From Pontibacter harenae (GTDB taxonomy: Bacteria; Bacteroidota; Bacteroidia; Cytophagales; Hymenobacteraceae), in contig NZ_JAJJWH010000006.1 of the NCBI RefSeq assembly GCF_020907245.1, forward strand, positions 1 through 64,000: 64,000 bases of DNA, read 5' to 3'. Shown here piece after piece: positions 54,266 through 63,147 of this stretch. Made by a program: the position numbers and the translations under genes. Position 1 is the stretch's first letter, and the number at the start of each line of letters is the position of its first letter. The notes under the pieces were generated by a model. The model was not told where the DNA came from. It was given only the letters and a program-made list of their open reading frames with translations, and made no database searches.

Positions 54266-56329
54266 ATGAGTATAGAAAAATCTATAGAGAACCGAAAAGC
54301 AGTACCGACCATCGGTATAGTGGAGTGGTTCCGACCTGGCGAATACGAGCACGTGAAGCAGACGCTGGCAGAGCTGAAAGAGTTGGGCGTAACAGACCTA
54401 CGCACAGGTGTATCCTGGGCTGACTACTACACCGAAGGAGGTAAAGACTGGTATAACTGGTTGATTCCTACGCTGGCGAAAGAAGTAACGGTACTGCCTT
54501 GTTTTCTCTACACGCCGCCTTCCATCGGCGAAAAACCAAGAACTTCTTCTCCGCCGAAAGACAGAAAAGCCTATGCCGATTTCCTGGATGTTTTTATAAC
54601 TGACCTTGGAGAGCATTTTGAGTGGGTGGAGCTTTGGAACGAGCCGAACAACCAGGTGGAGTACGACTTTACGCTGGACTATGGCTGGAACAAGTTTGCC
54701 GAAATGATAGGTGGTGCCGCTTACTGGTGCCAGCAGCGCGGCAAGAAAACGTTGTTGGGCGGCATGAGCCCCATAGACCCGAACTGGCTGCACGTCATGT
54801 TTGAGCATGGCGTGATGCAGTACATCAATGCCATTGGCATGCACGGTTTCCCTTACGTGTTCGACCAGCAATGGGACGGATGGGAAGAGAAAGTGCTGTC
54901 GGTAAGAGCTGTTATGGATAAGTTTGACTGCAAAGCTGAACTATGGATTACGGAAGCGGGCTTCTCTACCTGGCAACATGACGAGTTTAAGCAGGTGCAG
55001 GAGTTTAAGCTGGCCATGCAGGCCGATGTGGACAGACTGTACTGGTACGGGTTGCGCGACCTGGATTCGTCTTTGCCAACGGTAGCTGGTTTTCACCTCG
55101 ACGACCGTGAATATCATTTCGGATTGAGAAAGGCAGATGGAACACCAAAGCTGCTGTACAGGCTATGGGCCAAGTATGGTGTGCAGGAACTGGAGAACTT
55201 GCAGCATGTGAAATGCACTTCTGATACCGCTGTTTCCGCAGAGCCTTATACTTTGATCACTGGTGGAGCTGGTTTCGTGGGTACCAACCTGGCGAAGCGA
55301 CTGCTGGAAGAAGGTAAACGCGTCATGGTGTTCGATAGTCTTTCCCGCGACGGCGTGGAGCGCAACCTGCAGTGGCTTTGCGATACCTACGGCGATAAGC
55401 TGGAAGTACACGTAGGCGATATCCGTGATCTGCAGTCGGTGCGCAAGGTGATGAAGAACGCCAATGAAGTTTTCCACTTTGCTGCACAGGTAGCCGTTAC
55501 CACTTCGTTGGATTTTCCGATCAACGATTTCGAAATAAATGCACGCGGTATCATAAACGTGCTGGAGGCGATACGGGAGCAGGACAATCCACCGCCGCTC
55601 GTGTTTACCTCTACTAACAAAGTATACGGAGGCCTCGAAGACCTGAAGTTTATCTCCAACGGCTCCCGTTACTACCCAGCCGACGAAAATATCAAGGAGA
55701 ACGGTATCAGCGAAAAACGTCCGTTGGATTTCCATAGCCCATACGGTTGCTCGAAAGGCGCTGCAGACCAGTATGTGATCGACTATGCCCGTACCTATAA
55801 CCTGCCGATGACGGTGTTCCGTATGAGCTGCATCTACGGTCCGCACCAGTACGGCAACGAAGACCAGGGTTGGGTGGCGCACTTTGCCATCAGAGCCATT
55901 GAAGGCAAGCCTGTAAATATCTACGGTGACGGCAAGCAGGTGCGCGATATCCTTTTTGTAGAGGATTTGGTGGATGCTTTCCTGCTGGCACAGGAGCACA
56001 TGGCAGAGATATCGGGCCAGGCCTTTAACATTGGCGGCGGTCCTGAAAATACTGTGAGCCTTTTAGAGCTATTGAAAACGATTGGCAAATACCGTGGCGA
56101 GGAAATTCCGCTCAGCTTCGGCGACTGGCGACCAGGCGATCAGCATTATTATGTGTCTGATACGCGCAAGTTCCAGGAGGCTACAGGCTGGTATCCGAAG
56201 CACAACGTGCAGCAGGGGGTAGCCAAACTATACCAGTGGCTGTGCGAAAGCCGCGGACTCAAAGCGCCTGTCATTCTAAAACTATCATCAGAAAGAGAAG
56301 AACCTGTAAAAAAAGCAGCTTTAGCCTAA
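54266..56329 (+). CDS. Fusion of a glycoside-hydrolase-like domain to a nucleotide-sugar epimerase
   Basis: 687 residues in two parts. Residues ~10-305 form a clan A-type (GH39/GH5-like) TIM barrel: IGIVEWFRPGEYEHVKQTLAELKELG, E126 in VELWNEPNNQ as candidate acid/base, and E230 in LWITEAGFSTW as candidate nucleophile. Residues ~325-660 are an extended SDR: ITGGAGFVGTNLAKRLLEEG (331-350), VFTSTNKVYGGLEDL, Y493 and K497 in SPYGCSKGAAD, and VFRMSCIYGPHQYGNEDQGW, closest in feel to CDP-paratose 2-epimerases. Both sets of catalytic residues are present. There is no signal peptide, so the hydrolase-like half sits in the cytoplasm beside its epimerase, which is unusual. Its stop overlaps the next ATG by one base. 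Confidence 0.92.
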   Translation: MSIEKSIENRKAVPTIGIVEWFRPGEYEHVKQTLAELKELGVTDLRTGVSWADYYTEGGKDWYNWLIPTLAKEVTVLPCFLYTPPSIGEKPRTSSPPKDRKAYADFLDVFITDLGEHFEWVELWNEPNNQVEYDFTLDYGWNKFAEMIGGAAYWCQQRGKKTLLGGMSPIDPNWLHVMFEHGVMQYINAIGMHGFPYVFDQQWDGWEEKVLSVRAVMDKFDCKAELWITEAGFSTWQHDEFKQVQEFKLAMQADVDRLYWYGLRDLDSSLPTVAGFHLDDREYHFGLRKADGTPKLLYRLWAKYGVQELENLQHVKCTSDTAVSAEPYTLITGGAGFVGTNLAKRLLEEGKRVMVFDSLSRDGVERNLQWLCDTYGDKLEVHVGDIRDLQSVRKVMKNANEVFHFAAQVAVTTSLDFPINDFEINARGIINVLEAIREQDNPPPLVFTSTNKVYGGLEDLKFISNGSRYYPADENIKENGISEKRPLDFHSPYGCSKGAADQYVIDYARTYNLPMTVFRMSCIYGPHQYGNEDQGWVAHFAIRAIEGKPVNIYGDGKQVRDILFVEDLVDAFLLAQEHMAEISGQAFNIGGGPENTVSLLELLKTIGKYRGEEIPLSFGDWRPGDQHYYVSDTRKFQEATGWYPKHNVQQGVAKLYQWLCESRGLKAPVILKLSSEREEPVKKAALA

Positions 56330-57330
56330 TGCAAGACACCCTTATAACTGAGAAAAAAACAACGGCCACTACCATGCGAGCCGCTGTTATTACAACTCCT
56401 AAAACAGTAGAAGTACAGACTATAGCCCTGCCAGAACCAGAAGCGGGGCAGGTGCGCCTGAAGCTAGAAGGCTGCGGACTTTGCGCATCTAATATCCCTG
56501 TATGGGAAGGCCGTGAGTGGTTTAGCTACCCCGTAGAGGCTGGCAACCCTGGTCACGAAGGCTGGGGCGTGGTAGAAGCCGTAGGCGAAGGTGTGGACAA
56601 CGTAAAAGTTGGCGACCGTGTGGCGGCGCTTTCTTATCATTCGTATGCCGAGTTTGATGTGGCCGATGCCGATAAAGTAGTGAAACTGCCTGCTGCTTTG
56701 GCGGGCAAACCTTTCCCTGGCGAGCCGCTCGGTTGTGCCATGAATATCTTCAAGCGCAGCGATATTTCCGAAGGGCAGACGGTGGCTATACTTGGGATTG
56801 GCTTTTTAGGAGCGCTGCTCGTGCAACTGGCCAAACATGCAGGTGCACGTGTTATCGCTATCTCTAAAAGAGAATTCTCTCTGGATATGGCCAAAGAGTG
56901 CGGTGCCGATGAAGTAATTGCCATGGACGATCATTACCAAATCATTCAGAAAGTAAGCGACCTGACGAACGGAAACTTCTGCGACCGCGTGATTGAGTGC
57001 ACGGGCAAAGAATGGCCGTTGAACTTGTCTGGTGAGCTTACAAAAGAACGCGGTAAACTCATCATCGCTGGTTTCCATCAGGATGGCATGCGCCAGGTAA
57101 ACGTGCAGTTGTGGAACTGGCGTGGCCTGGATGTAATCAATGCCCACGAACGCGATCCGCAGGAATACATCAAAGGCATAAGAGCCGCCGTAGAAGCTGT
57201 GGAGAAAGGAATTATCAATCCTGAGCCGCTTTATACCCATACGTATACTTTGGAGAACATACAGGAAGCCTTTGATAACCTGACCAACCGCCCCGACGGA
57301 TTTGTAAAAGCGCTTATAACCTACAACTAA
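56329..57330 (+). CDS. Zinc-type medium-chain alcohol/polyol dehydrogenase
   Basis: 333 residues from the ATG at 56329 (TAATG junction with the previous gene); the frame extends upstream inside that gene and is rejected. MDR features: GCGLCASNIPVWEGREW with the catalytic-zinc cysteine, NPGHEGWGVVEAVGEGVDNVKVGDRVA with the HE pair, and the NAD loop VAILGIGFLGALLVQLAKHAGARVIAI. The four-cysteine structural-zinc loop is missing, as in some sugar dehydrogenases. It probably oxidises or reduces a sugar or cyclitol hydroxyl in the pathway. The first ~15 residues (MQDTLITEKKTTATTM) are a variable lead; MRAAV (56374) could be the true start. Confidence 0.92.
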   Translation: MQDTLITEKKTTATTMRAAVITTPKTVEVQTIALPEPEAGQVRLKLEGCGLCASNIPVWEGREWFSYPVEAGNPGHEGWGVVEAVGEGVDNVKVGDRVAALSYHSYAEFDVADADKVVKLPAALAGKPFPGEPLGCAMNIFKRSDISEGQTVAILGIGFLGALLVQLAKHAGARVIAISKREFSLDMAKECGADEVIAMDDHYQIIQKVSDLTNGNFCDRVIECTGKEWPLNLSGELTKERGKLIIAGFHQDGMRQVNVQLWNWRGLDVINAHERDPQEYIKGIRAAVEAVEKGIINPEPLYTHTYTLENIQEAFDNLTNRPDGFVKALITYN

Positions 57331-57333
57331 GTT

Positions 57334-58380
57334 ATGCAAGACACGATACTCGAAAATAAAAGCGAAACTATAGCTTCTTCTTCATCTACTTCCGCTAAGC
57401 CAAAGCTTGGCTTTTTGGGCGTTGGCTGGATTGGCCGTAACCGCATGGAGGTGATCGCCAATAACAATGCAGGGGAAGTAGCTTATGTCTCCGATACAGC
57501 TCCTCAAAATGCCGAAGAAGCGCTTAAAAGTGCTCCTAACGCAAAACAAGTTGGTTCGCTGGAAGCCATGATTCATGCGCCAGAGGTGGATGGTGTTGTG
57601 ATTGCCACCCCGAGTGCTTTTCATGCTGAGCAAAGTACATTAGCCCTGGAAGCTGGAAAATCTGTTTTCTGCCAAAAACCGCTTGGCCGTAACGCCGAGG
57701 AAACCAGACGTGTGGTAGACGCTGCCCGCAAGCAAAATAAACTGCTGGGCGTAGACCTTTCGTACCGTTACACCGAGGCGATGCAGCAGGTATACAAAGT
57801 GGTACAGAGCGGCGAACTGGGGCAGATTTATGCCATCGAGTTGGTTTTCCACAATGCCTATGGTCCTGATAAGGCGTGGTTCTATGAGCCTAAGTTATCG
57901 GGTGGTGGCTGTGTGATTGACTTGGGCGTACACCTGGTAGACCTGGCGCTGTGGACGATGAACTTCCCTGCAGTAAAAGAGGTGAACAGCCACTTATACT
58001 CAAAAGGAAAACCTATTAGCATGGCAGAGGGTAAGGTAGAAGATTATGCCACGGCCAGCATCGCCCTGGAGACAGGCACTAATATACAACTGAGCTGCTC
58101 CTGGAATTTGCCAGCGGGGCAGGAGGCTATCATCAGCGCCACTTTTTACGGTACAGAGGGCGGCGTGGCGTTGAAGAATGTAAACGGCTCGTTCTACGAT
58201 TTTGTGGCGGAGCGTTACTATGGCACCAAGTCGGAGCGACTGAGCTCACCGCCAGATGAATGGTCTGGCAGAGCGGGTGTGGCCTGGGCAGAACGCTTGG
58301 CAAAGGGTGAAGGCTTCAATGAGGAGGCGGAAGAGTTTGTGAAAGTAGCAGAAGTTTTAGACAAGATTTACGGAAGATAA
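57334..58380 (+). CDS. Gfo/Idh/MocA-family oxidoreductase
   Basis: 348 residues. The Rossmann domain begins after a ~25-residue low-complexity lead: KLGFLGVGWIGRNRMEVIANN; then VDGVVIATPSAFHAEQSTLALEAGKSVFCQKPLGRNAEET (the usual EKP is QKP here) and GGGCVIDLGVHLVDLALWTM in the C-terminal domain, with the conserved H of DLGVHLVD. The family oxidises or reduces sugars, inositols and nucleotide sugars with NAD(P). It follows the MDR gene by 3 bp and precedes the GT4 gene by 3 bp: one tight operon. Its first residues (MQDT) repeat the beginning of the MDR protein. Confidence 0.94.
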   Translation: MQDTILENKSETIASSSSTSAKPKLGFLGVGWIGRNRMEVIANNNAGEVAYVSDTAPQNAEEALKSAPNAKQVGSLEAMIHAPEVDGVVIATPSAFHAEQSTLALEAGKSVFCQKPLGRNAEETRRVVDAARKQNKLLGVDLSYRYTEAMQQVYKVVQSGELGQIYAIELVFHNAYGPDKAWFYEPKLSGGGCVIDLGVHLVDLALWTMNFPAVKEVNSHLYSKGKPISMAEGKVEDYATASIALETGTNIQLSCSWNLPAGQEAIISATFYGTEGGVALKNVNGSFYDFVAERYYGTKSERLSSPPDEWSGRAGVAWAERLAKGEGFNEEAEEFVKVAEVLDKIYGR

Positions 58381-58383
58381 AAT

Positions 58384-59484
58384 ATGGAAGCACATCACCC
58401 AGCAAAGATTTTAATGACAGCAGATACCGTTGGCGGTGTCTGGACTTACGCCATGGAGCTGGTGCGCGCCCTGGTGCCATTCGGTACGAAAGTAGCCCTG
58501 GCTACCATGGGTGCACCCTTAAGCGAGGACCAACGCAGGCAAACGGAAGACATGAGCAACCTCACCATTTACGAAAGCAACTATAAACTGGAGTGGATGG
58601 AGAACCCATGGGAAGACGTGGAGCAGGCGAGCCAATGGCTGATGCATTTAAAGGATGAAGTGCAACCTGACCTGGTACACCTGAACGGCATGGCGCACGG
58701 TAACCTAGATTGGGGTGTGCCTGTGATCGTGGTGGTGCATTCCTGCGTCATGTCGTGGTGGCGTGCTGTGAAAGGCGAAGAGGCTCCGAAGGCGTGGGAC
58801 AAGTATAAAGAAGCTGTGACAAAAGGTTTGCAGGCTGCCGATATGGTAATAGCACCTACACAGGCTATGCTGCACCAGGCCGAAAACTTTTACGGACCTT
58901 TTAAAGCGAGCACTGTTATTTACAATGGCCGTGGCCAGTACGGTTTCCAGTTCGGTAAAAAAGAACCGTTCATCTTCAGCATGGGCCGTGTGTGGGACGA
59001 AGCCAAAAACATTTCGATGCTGGCACATATTGCTTCCGATCTGTCTTGGCCTGTATATATTGCTGGCGACAGCAAGCACCCTGCTACTGGCGAAACTATT
59101 GAACTGGAGAATGTTCATTTCCTGGGCAAGCTTTCTGAGAAAGAAGTTTCAGAACGGCTATCAAGAGCCTCTATTTACGCTTTGCCAGCCAAGTATGAAC
59201 CCTTTGGCCTCACCATTCTGGAAGCAGCTATGTCGGGTTGTGCTTTGGTAGTTGGTAAAGCAGAGAGCCTGGTAGAGATTTGGGGTAACGCCGCCAAGTA
59301 TGTTGATCCGAATAGTGCCGATGATTTGCGAGACACCATCAACAACTTAATTCAGGATGAATTTGCCCTGAACATCATGGCCATGCGGGCCATCAAACGC
59401 TCCCACGGTTATACTTCCGACCCTATGGGCCAGGACTATGACCACGTGTACCGCCAGTTGCTCAGGCAAACGGTCAGTGTTTAA
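58384..59484 (+). CDS. Glycosyltransferase family 4
   Basis: 366 residues of GT-B fold: ILMTADTVGGVWTYAMELVRAL at the N-terminus (acceptor loop), LVHLNGMAHGNLDWGVPVIVVVHS, then IFSMGRVWDEAKNISMLAHIA and YALPAKYEPFGLTILEAAMSG with the two donor-site glutamates (E-x7-E). It transfers a sugar to a soluble or lipid acceptor in the cytoplasm. It is the last gene of the tightly spaced block 54266-59484; a 345-bp gap with repeats follows. Confidence 0.93.
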   Translation: MEAHHPAKILMTADTVGGVWTYAMELVRALVPFGTKVALATMGAPLSEDQRRQTEDMSNLTIYESNYKLEWMENPWEDVEQASQWLMHLKDEVQPDLVHLNGMAHGNLDWGVPVIVVVHSCVMSWWRAVKGEEAPKAWDKYKEAVTKGLQAADMVIAPTQAMLHQAENFYGPFKASTVIYNGRGQYGFQFGKKEPFIFSMGRVWDEAKNISMLAHIASDLSWPVYIAGDSKHPATGETIELENVHFLGKLSEKEVSERLSRASIYALPAKYEPFGLTILEAAMSGCALVVGKAESLVEIWGNAAKYVDPNSADDLRDTINNLIQDEFALNIMAMRAIKRSHGYTSDPMGQDYDHVYRQLLRQTVSV

Positions 59485-59588
59485 TTTTGAATAACTGAAT
59501 TTTGAATGACTGAATGCAAATAGGTGATCCAGTGGCAAAGTCGTGGATAAGAGGGAGTAAGTAGATCAGCATATAGTAAACTGCCTTC

Positions 59589-59616
59589 GCCGTTGTTGCG
59601 TGTTCTCACCAACAAC
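59589..59616 (-). repeat. 28-bp palindromic dispersed repeat, copy 2 (reverse)
   Basis: Its complement differs from the copy at 16481-16508 at two bases. It is in inverted orientation to copy 3, 50 bp away. Confidence 0.75.
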
Positions 59617-59666
59617 CCCATTTCACTAGCTATGGCAAAGGCATTCATGCATTCAAACTAACTGGA

Positions 59667-59694
59667 GTTGTTGGTCAGAAGACACAACAACGGC
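59667..59694 (+). repeat. 28-bp palindromic dispersed repeat, copy 3
   Basis: GTTGTTGGTCAGAAGACACA then ACAACGGC; together with copy 2 it forms arms of a larger stem-loop. Confidence 0.75.
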
Positions 59695-59765
59695 AGCGGT
59701 ATTTAGTAATCAGATTGAACAGGAATAAGTACGTTATTCAGATTTGTAAATTAAGAACAACAAAG

Positions 59766-59806
59766 TTAAAAGTCTTAAGTCTAGTGTCTTGATACTTGTG
59801 TCCTTT
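59766..59806 (-). repeat. Dispersed stop-codon-proximal repeat, reverse copy
   Basis: The complement reads GGACACAAGTATCAAGACAC then TAGACTTAAGACTTTT. This copy precedes a start codon (59830) rather than following a stop. Confidence 0.7.
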
Positions 59807-59829
59807 CAAAATAAAACTAACATCAAACT

Positions 59830-60972
59830 ATGAACATCACCCTTTTCTACCACTCTATACTTTCTGACTGGAACCATGGCAATGCCCATTTTTTACGCGG
59901 CGTGGTGCGGGAACTGGAAAAGCGGGGGCACCAGGTAGAAGTGTATGAGCCAAAGAATGGCTGGAGCCTGCAAAATCTAGTAGAAGGCTACGGAGAAGAA
60001 AAACTGGAGGAGCTGCAGGCTTATTACCCAGGTATAAAAACCAATTTTTATACCTTGAAAGAACTTGATTTAGATGTCGTTTTAAAAGATGCTGACCTGG
60101 TGCTGGTGCACGAGTGGAGCGAACATGAACTGGTGAAGCGGGTAGGGGAGCACAGAGCGAACGGCGGCAAGTATAAACTGCTTTTCCACGACACCCACCA
60201 CCGTGCCGTAACCGAGCGCGAAAGTATGGCCAAGTACGACCTCACGCACTACGACGGCGTGTTGGCTTTCGGGCAGGTGATCCGCGATTTATACTTGCAG
60301 GAAGGCTGGACGAGCAAAGCCTGGACCTGGCACGAGGCCGCTGATACTTCCGTTTTTTATCCGCACGAAAAGAAAGAGCTGGCGGGCGACTTGGTTTGGA
60401 TCGGGAACTGGGGCGACGAAGAACGCACAGCCGAACTGCACGAATTCCTTATCAACCCTGTAAAAGAACTGGGGCTGAAGGCGAAGATTTACGGTGTACG
60501 CTACCCTGAGCATGCCCGTAAAGCCCTGGCTGATGCTGGTATAGAATATGGTGGCTGGCTACCAAACTATAAAGCCGCTGAAGAATTTGCCAAGTATAAA
60601 GTAACGGTGCACGTGCCGCGAAGGCCTTATGTCGAGGCGTTGCCAGGTATACCTACCATTCGTCCATTTGAGGCGCTGGCCTGCGGCATTCCGTTGATTT
60701 CTTCGCCTTGGGATGATGCTGAAAACTTGTTCACTCCAGGCAAAGACTTTTTAGTGGCCCGCAACGGTGAGGAGATGAAACAGCACTTGCAAACGATATT
60801 AACCGACGATCTGAAAGCTGGTGAAGTGGCGCGAGCTGGGTTAAGTACTATCCAGAGCCGCCATACCTGCGCCCATCGTGTAAACGAACTGGAGAAAGTA
60901 TGCGAAGAGCTAGGCATCGCTTCCTCTAAAATCTATGTCACCCCGAAAGAACAATCCTTACATGAAGCATAA
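59830..60972 (+). CDS. CgeB-like glycosyltransferase, first of three
   Basis: 380 residues. ITLFYHSILSDWNHGNAHFLRGVVRELEKRGHQVEVYEP at the N-terminus and PTIRPFEALACGIPLISSPWDDAENLFTPGKDFLVARN in the C-terminal donor domain are typical of the CgeB/Glyco_trans_1_2 family (GT-B fold). CgeB was named for spore-surface glycosylation in Bacillus; most relatives are not characterised. Like the next two proteins it starts with a 'G(N/S)..GNAH/G.AT.(F/Y)RG' loop, so the three are paralogues. The next gene overlaps its end by 11 bp. Confidence 0.88.
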   Translation: MNITLFYHSILSDWNHGNAHFLRGVVRELEKRGHQVEVYEPKNGWSLQNLVEGYGEEKLEELQAYYPGIKTNFYTLKELDLDVVLKDADLVLVHEWSEHELVKRVGEHRANGGKYKLLFHDTHHRAVTERESMAKYDLTHYDGVLAFGQVIRDLYLQEGWTSKAWTWHEAADTSVFYPHEKKELAGDLVWIGNWGDEERTAELHEFLINPVKELGLKAKIYGVRYPEHARKALADAGIEYGGWLPNYKAAEEFAKYKVTVHVPRRPYVEALPGIPTIRPFEALACGIPLISSPWDDAENLFTPGKDFLVARNGEEMKQHLQTILTDDLKAGEVARAGLSTIQSRHTCAHRVNELEKVCEELGIASSKIYVTPKEQSLHEA

Positions 60973-62068
60973 GAAACTGAACATCGCCTTTTTCGGCTCC
61001 AGCCTGGTATCGGCTTACTGGAACGGTGCCGCCACCTATTACCGTGGTATTGTGCGTGCGCTGCACGAGCGAGGGCACCAGGTTACGTTTTACGAGCCCG
61101 ATGCTTACGACCGCCAGCAAAATCGCGACATGCCCGACCCTGATTACGCAACCGTAGTAGTGTATGAAGCCACCGAAGAAGCCGCCTACAAATGCCTGAA
61201 AGATGCGGCTAATGCCGATATCGTGGTAAAAGCAAGCGGTGTAGGGGTGTTTGACGAGCTGCTGGAGCGTGAGGTGCTGAAACTGCAGACCGATGAGCGC
61301 CTGGTGGTGTTCTGGGATGTAGATGCGCCTGCCACCCTGGATCGTGTACATCATAACAAAGACGACCAGTTCCTGCAACTGATTCCGCAATACGACATGA
61401 TTTTGACCTATGGCGGCGGCAATCCTGTGATAAACGCCTATGAGGCCTTGGGAGCGAAGAAATGTGTGCCTATATACAATGCGTTGGATACAGCCACACA
61501 CTTTCCTGTAGAAGCAGAAGAACGTTTTGTGTGTGATCTGGCCTTCCTTGGCAACCGCCTGCCAGACCGCGAAGCACGTGTAGAAGAATTCTTCCTAAAT
61601 CCTGCTGCAGCAACACCTGATAAAACGTTCATGATCGGGGGCAGTGGCTGGGGTGATAAGCACATGAGCGAAAATGTGAAGTACATTGGTCATGTTTATA
61701 CCAAAGACCACAACGCCTTTAACTGCACGCCGAAAGCGGTGCTGAACATCAGCCGTGAGAGCATGGCGCGTTACGGTTTCTCGCCTGCCACTCGTGTGTT
61801 CGAGGCAGCTGGCGCAGGAGCTTGTATCATTACGGACTACTGGGAAGGCATCGACTTCTTTTTTGAACCTGATGCAGAAATTCTGGTAGCTAAAAACGGA
61901 GCAGAAGTAGCCGCTATCCTATCTGATTTATCCGAAGAAAAAGCAAAAGCAATTGGCGAGGCAGCCTACAAAAAAGTGCTCGCCGCCCATACTTATAACC
62001 ACCGTGCGGAGCAACTCGAAACGCTGCTGTACGCTAAAGTAAAACAACAAGACGAGGCACTGGCATGA
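60962..62068 (+). CDS. CgeB-like glycosyltransferase, second of three
   Basis: 368 residues from ATG at 60962; an ORF start at 60935 lies deeper in the previous gene and adds nine non-conserved residues. It reads KLNIAFFGSSLVSAYWNGAATYYRGIVRALHERGHQVTFYEP, then YGFSPATRVFEAAGAGACIITDYWEGIDFFFEPDAEILVAKNG, the CgeB donor-site block. The middle WDVDAPATLDRV stretch is shared with the third copy (YDIDTPVTLAKL). It overlaps its neighbours at both ends (11 bp and 4 bp), so all three are translationally coupled. Confidence 0.88.
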   Translation: MKHKKLNIAFFGSSLVSAYWNGAATYYRGIVRALHERGHQVTFYEPDAYDRQQNRDMPDPDYATVVVYEATEEAAYKCLKDAANADIVVKASGVGVFDELLEREVLKLQTDERLVVFWDVDAPATLDRVHHNKDDQFLQLIPQYDMILTYGGGNPVINAYEALGAKKCVPIYNALDTATHFPVEAEERFVCDLAFLGNRLPDREARVEEFFLNPAAATPDKTFMIGGSGWGDKHMSENVKYIGHVYTKDHNAFNCTPKAVLNISRESMARYGFSPATRVFEAAGAGACIITDYWEGIDFFFEPDAEILVAKNGAEVAAILSDLSEEKAKAIGEAAYKKVLAAHTYNHRAEQLETLLYAKVKQQDEALA

Positions 62069-63138
62069 ACATAGTTATACTTGGTTTATCGATCACATCG
62101 AGTTGGGGTAACGGCCACGCCACCACCTTCCGTGGGCTGGTGCGTGAGCTGAAAAACAGGGGGCATGAGGTGCTGTTTCTGGAGCGGGATGTGCCGTGGT
62201 ACGCCAACAGCCGCGACCTGCCGAACCCGCCGTACTGCCAGACAGAGCTCTATACTTCCTTACAGGATCTGCAGCGTTTTACCGAGCAGGTGCGCGAGGC
62301 TGATTTGGTGATAGTAGGTTCCTACGTACCAGAAGGAGTAGCGGTAGGAGAGTGGGTAATCCAAACAGCGCAGGGCGTAAAAGCCTTTTACGATATTGAT
62401 ACACCTGTTACGCTGGCAAAACTGGAGCGCGAGGATTTTGAATACCTCCATCCAAAACTTATTTCTAAGTACGATTTATACCTGTCGTTTACAGGCGGGC
62501 TTACATTGGAGCTGCTGGAACAAAAGTACGGATCCATGATGGCGCGGCCGCTTTACTGTGCCTTCGATCCTGAGCTATACTTCCCTGAGGAAACAGAAAT
62601 GCAATGGGATTTAGGCTACCTCGGTACGTATTCTGATGACCGTCAGCCGCCGCTGGAGAAGCTGATGCTGGATGCTGCCCGCCAGTGGTCAGCGGGTAAG
62701 TTTGTGGTGGCTGGTCCGCAGTACCCCGAAAGTATAAGCTGGCCTGCCAACACACAGCACATACACCATTTGCCGCCAGCGGAGCACCGTAAGTTCTACA
62801 ATAGCCAGCGTTTCACGCAGAACATCACCCGTGCCGACATGATCAGGGCAGGTTATTCGCCGAGTGTGCGCCTATTTGAGGCAGCGGCCTGTGGTACGCC
62901 TATCATTTCGGATTACTGGGAAGGCCTAGATAGTTTCTTTAAGTTCGATTCCGAAATACTGGTTTCTTACTCGGCAGAAGACACACTGCGTTACCTCCGC
63001 GAGATGAGTGAGACTGAGCGTAAAGCCATTGGTGAACGGGCAAGGCAGAAGGTGTTGTCGGCACACACGGCGGCGCATCGGGCACAAGAGGTGGAGCTGT
63101 ATACTTCGCAGCTGCTGGACTTTACCATGAAAGCATAG
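62065..63138 (+). CDS. CgeB-like glycosyltransferase, third of three
   Basis: 357 residues, start ATG inside the previous stop (ATGA). IVILGLSITSSWGNGHATTFRGLVRELKNRGHEVLFLERDVPWYA, YDIDTPVTLAKL, then NITRADMIRAGYSPSVRLFEAAACGTPIISDYWEGLDSFF, the same layout as the two genes before it. The acceptor half is the least similar part among the three, which suggests successive transfers to different acceptors. A stop-proximal repeat begins 10 bp after its stop. Confidence 0.88.
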   Translation: MNIVILGLSITSSWGNGHATTFRGLVRELKNRGHEVLFLERDVPWYANSRDLPNPPYCQTELYTSLQDLQRFTEQVREADLVIVGSYVPEGVAVGEWVIQTAQGVKAFYDIDTPVTLAKLEREDFEYLHPKLISKYDLYLSFTGGLTLELLEQKYGSMMARPLYCAFDPELYFPEETEMQWDLGYLGTYSDDRQPPLEKLMLDAARQWSAGKFVVAGPQYPESISWPANTQHIHHLPPAEHRKFYNSQRFTQNITRADMIRAGYSPSVRLFEAAACGTPIISDYWEGLDSFFKFDSEILVSYSAEDTLRYLREMSETERKAIGERARQKVLSAHTAAHRAQEVELYTSQLLDFTMKA

Positions 63139-63147
63139 TTGGTTTTA

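Larger units (their letters stand above)
59485..59829. other. Gap inside the cluster holding inverted repeats
   Basis: No gene. It contains two inverted copies of the 28-bp palindromic repeat (59589-59616, 59667-59694) that could fold into a long hairpin, then a reverse copy of the stop-proximal repeat at 59766-59806. Confidence 0.65.

Noticed and set aside
55163-55999. 278-codon open frame on the minus strand
   Set aside because: It is fully antisense to the intact epimerase half of the fusion gene and has no recognisable motif.
59581-59700. Integron attC-like site
   Set aside because: The inverted repeats lack the spaced core-site pattern, and no integrase or gene cassettes are nearby.
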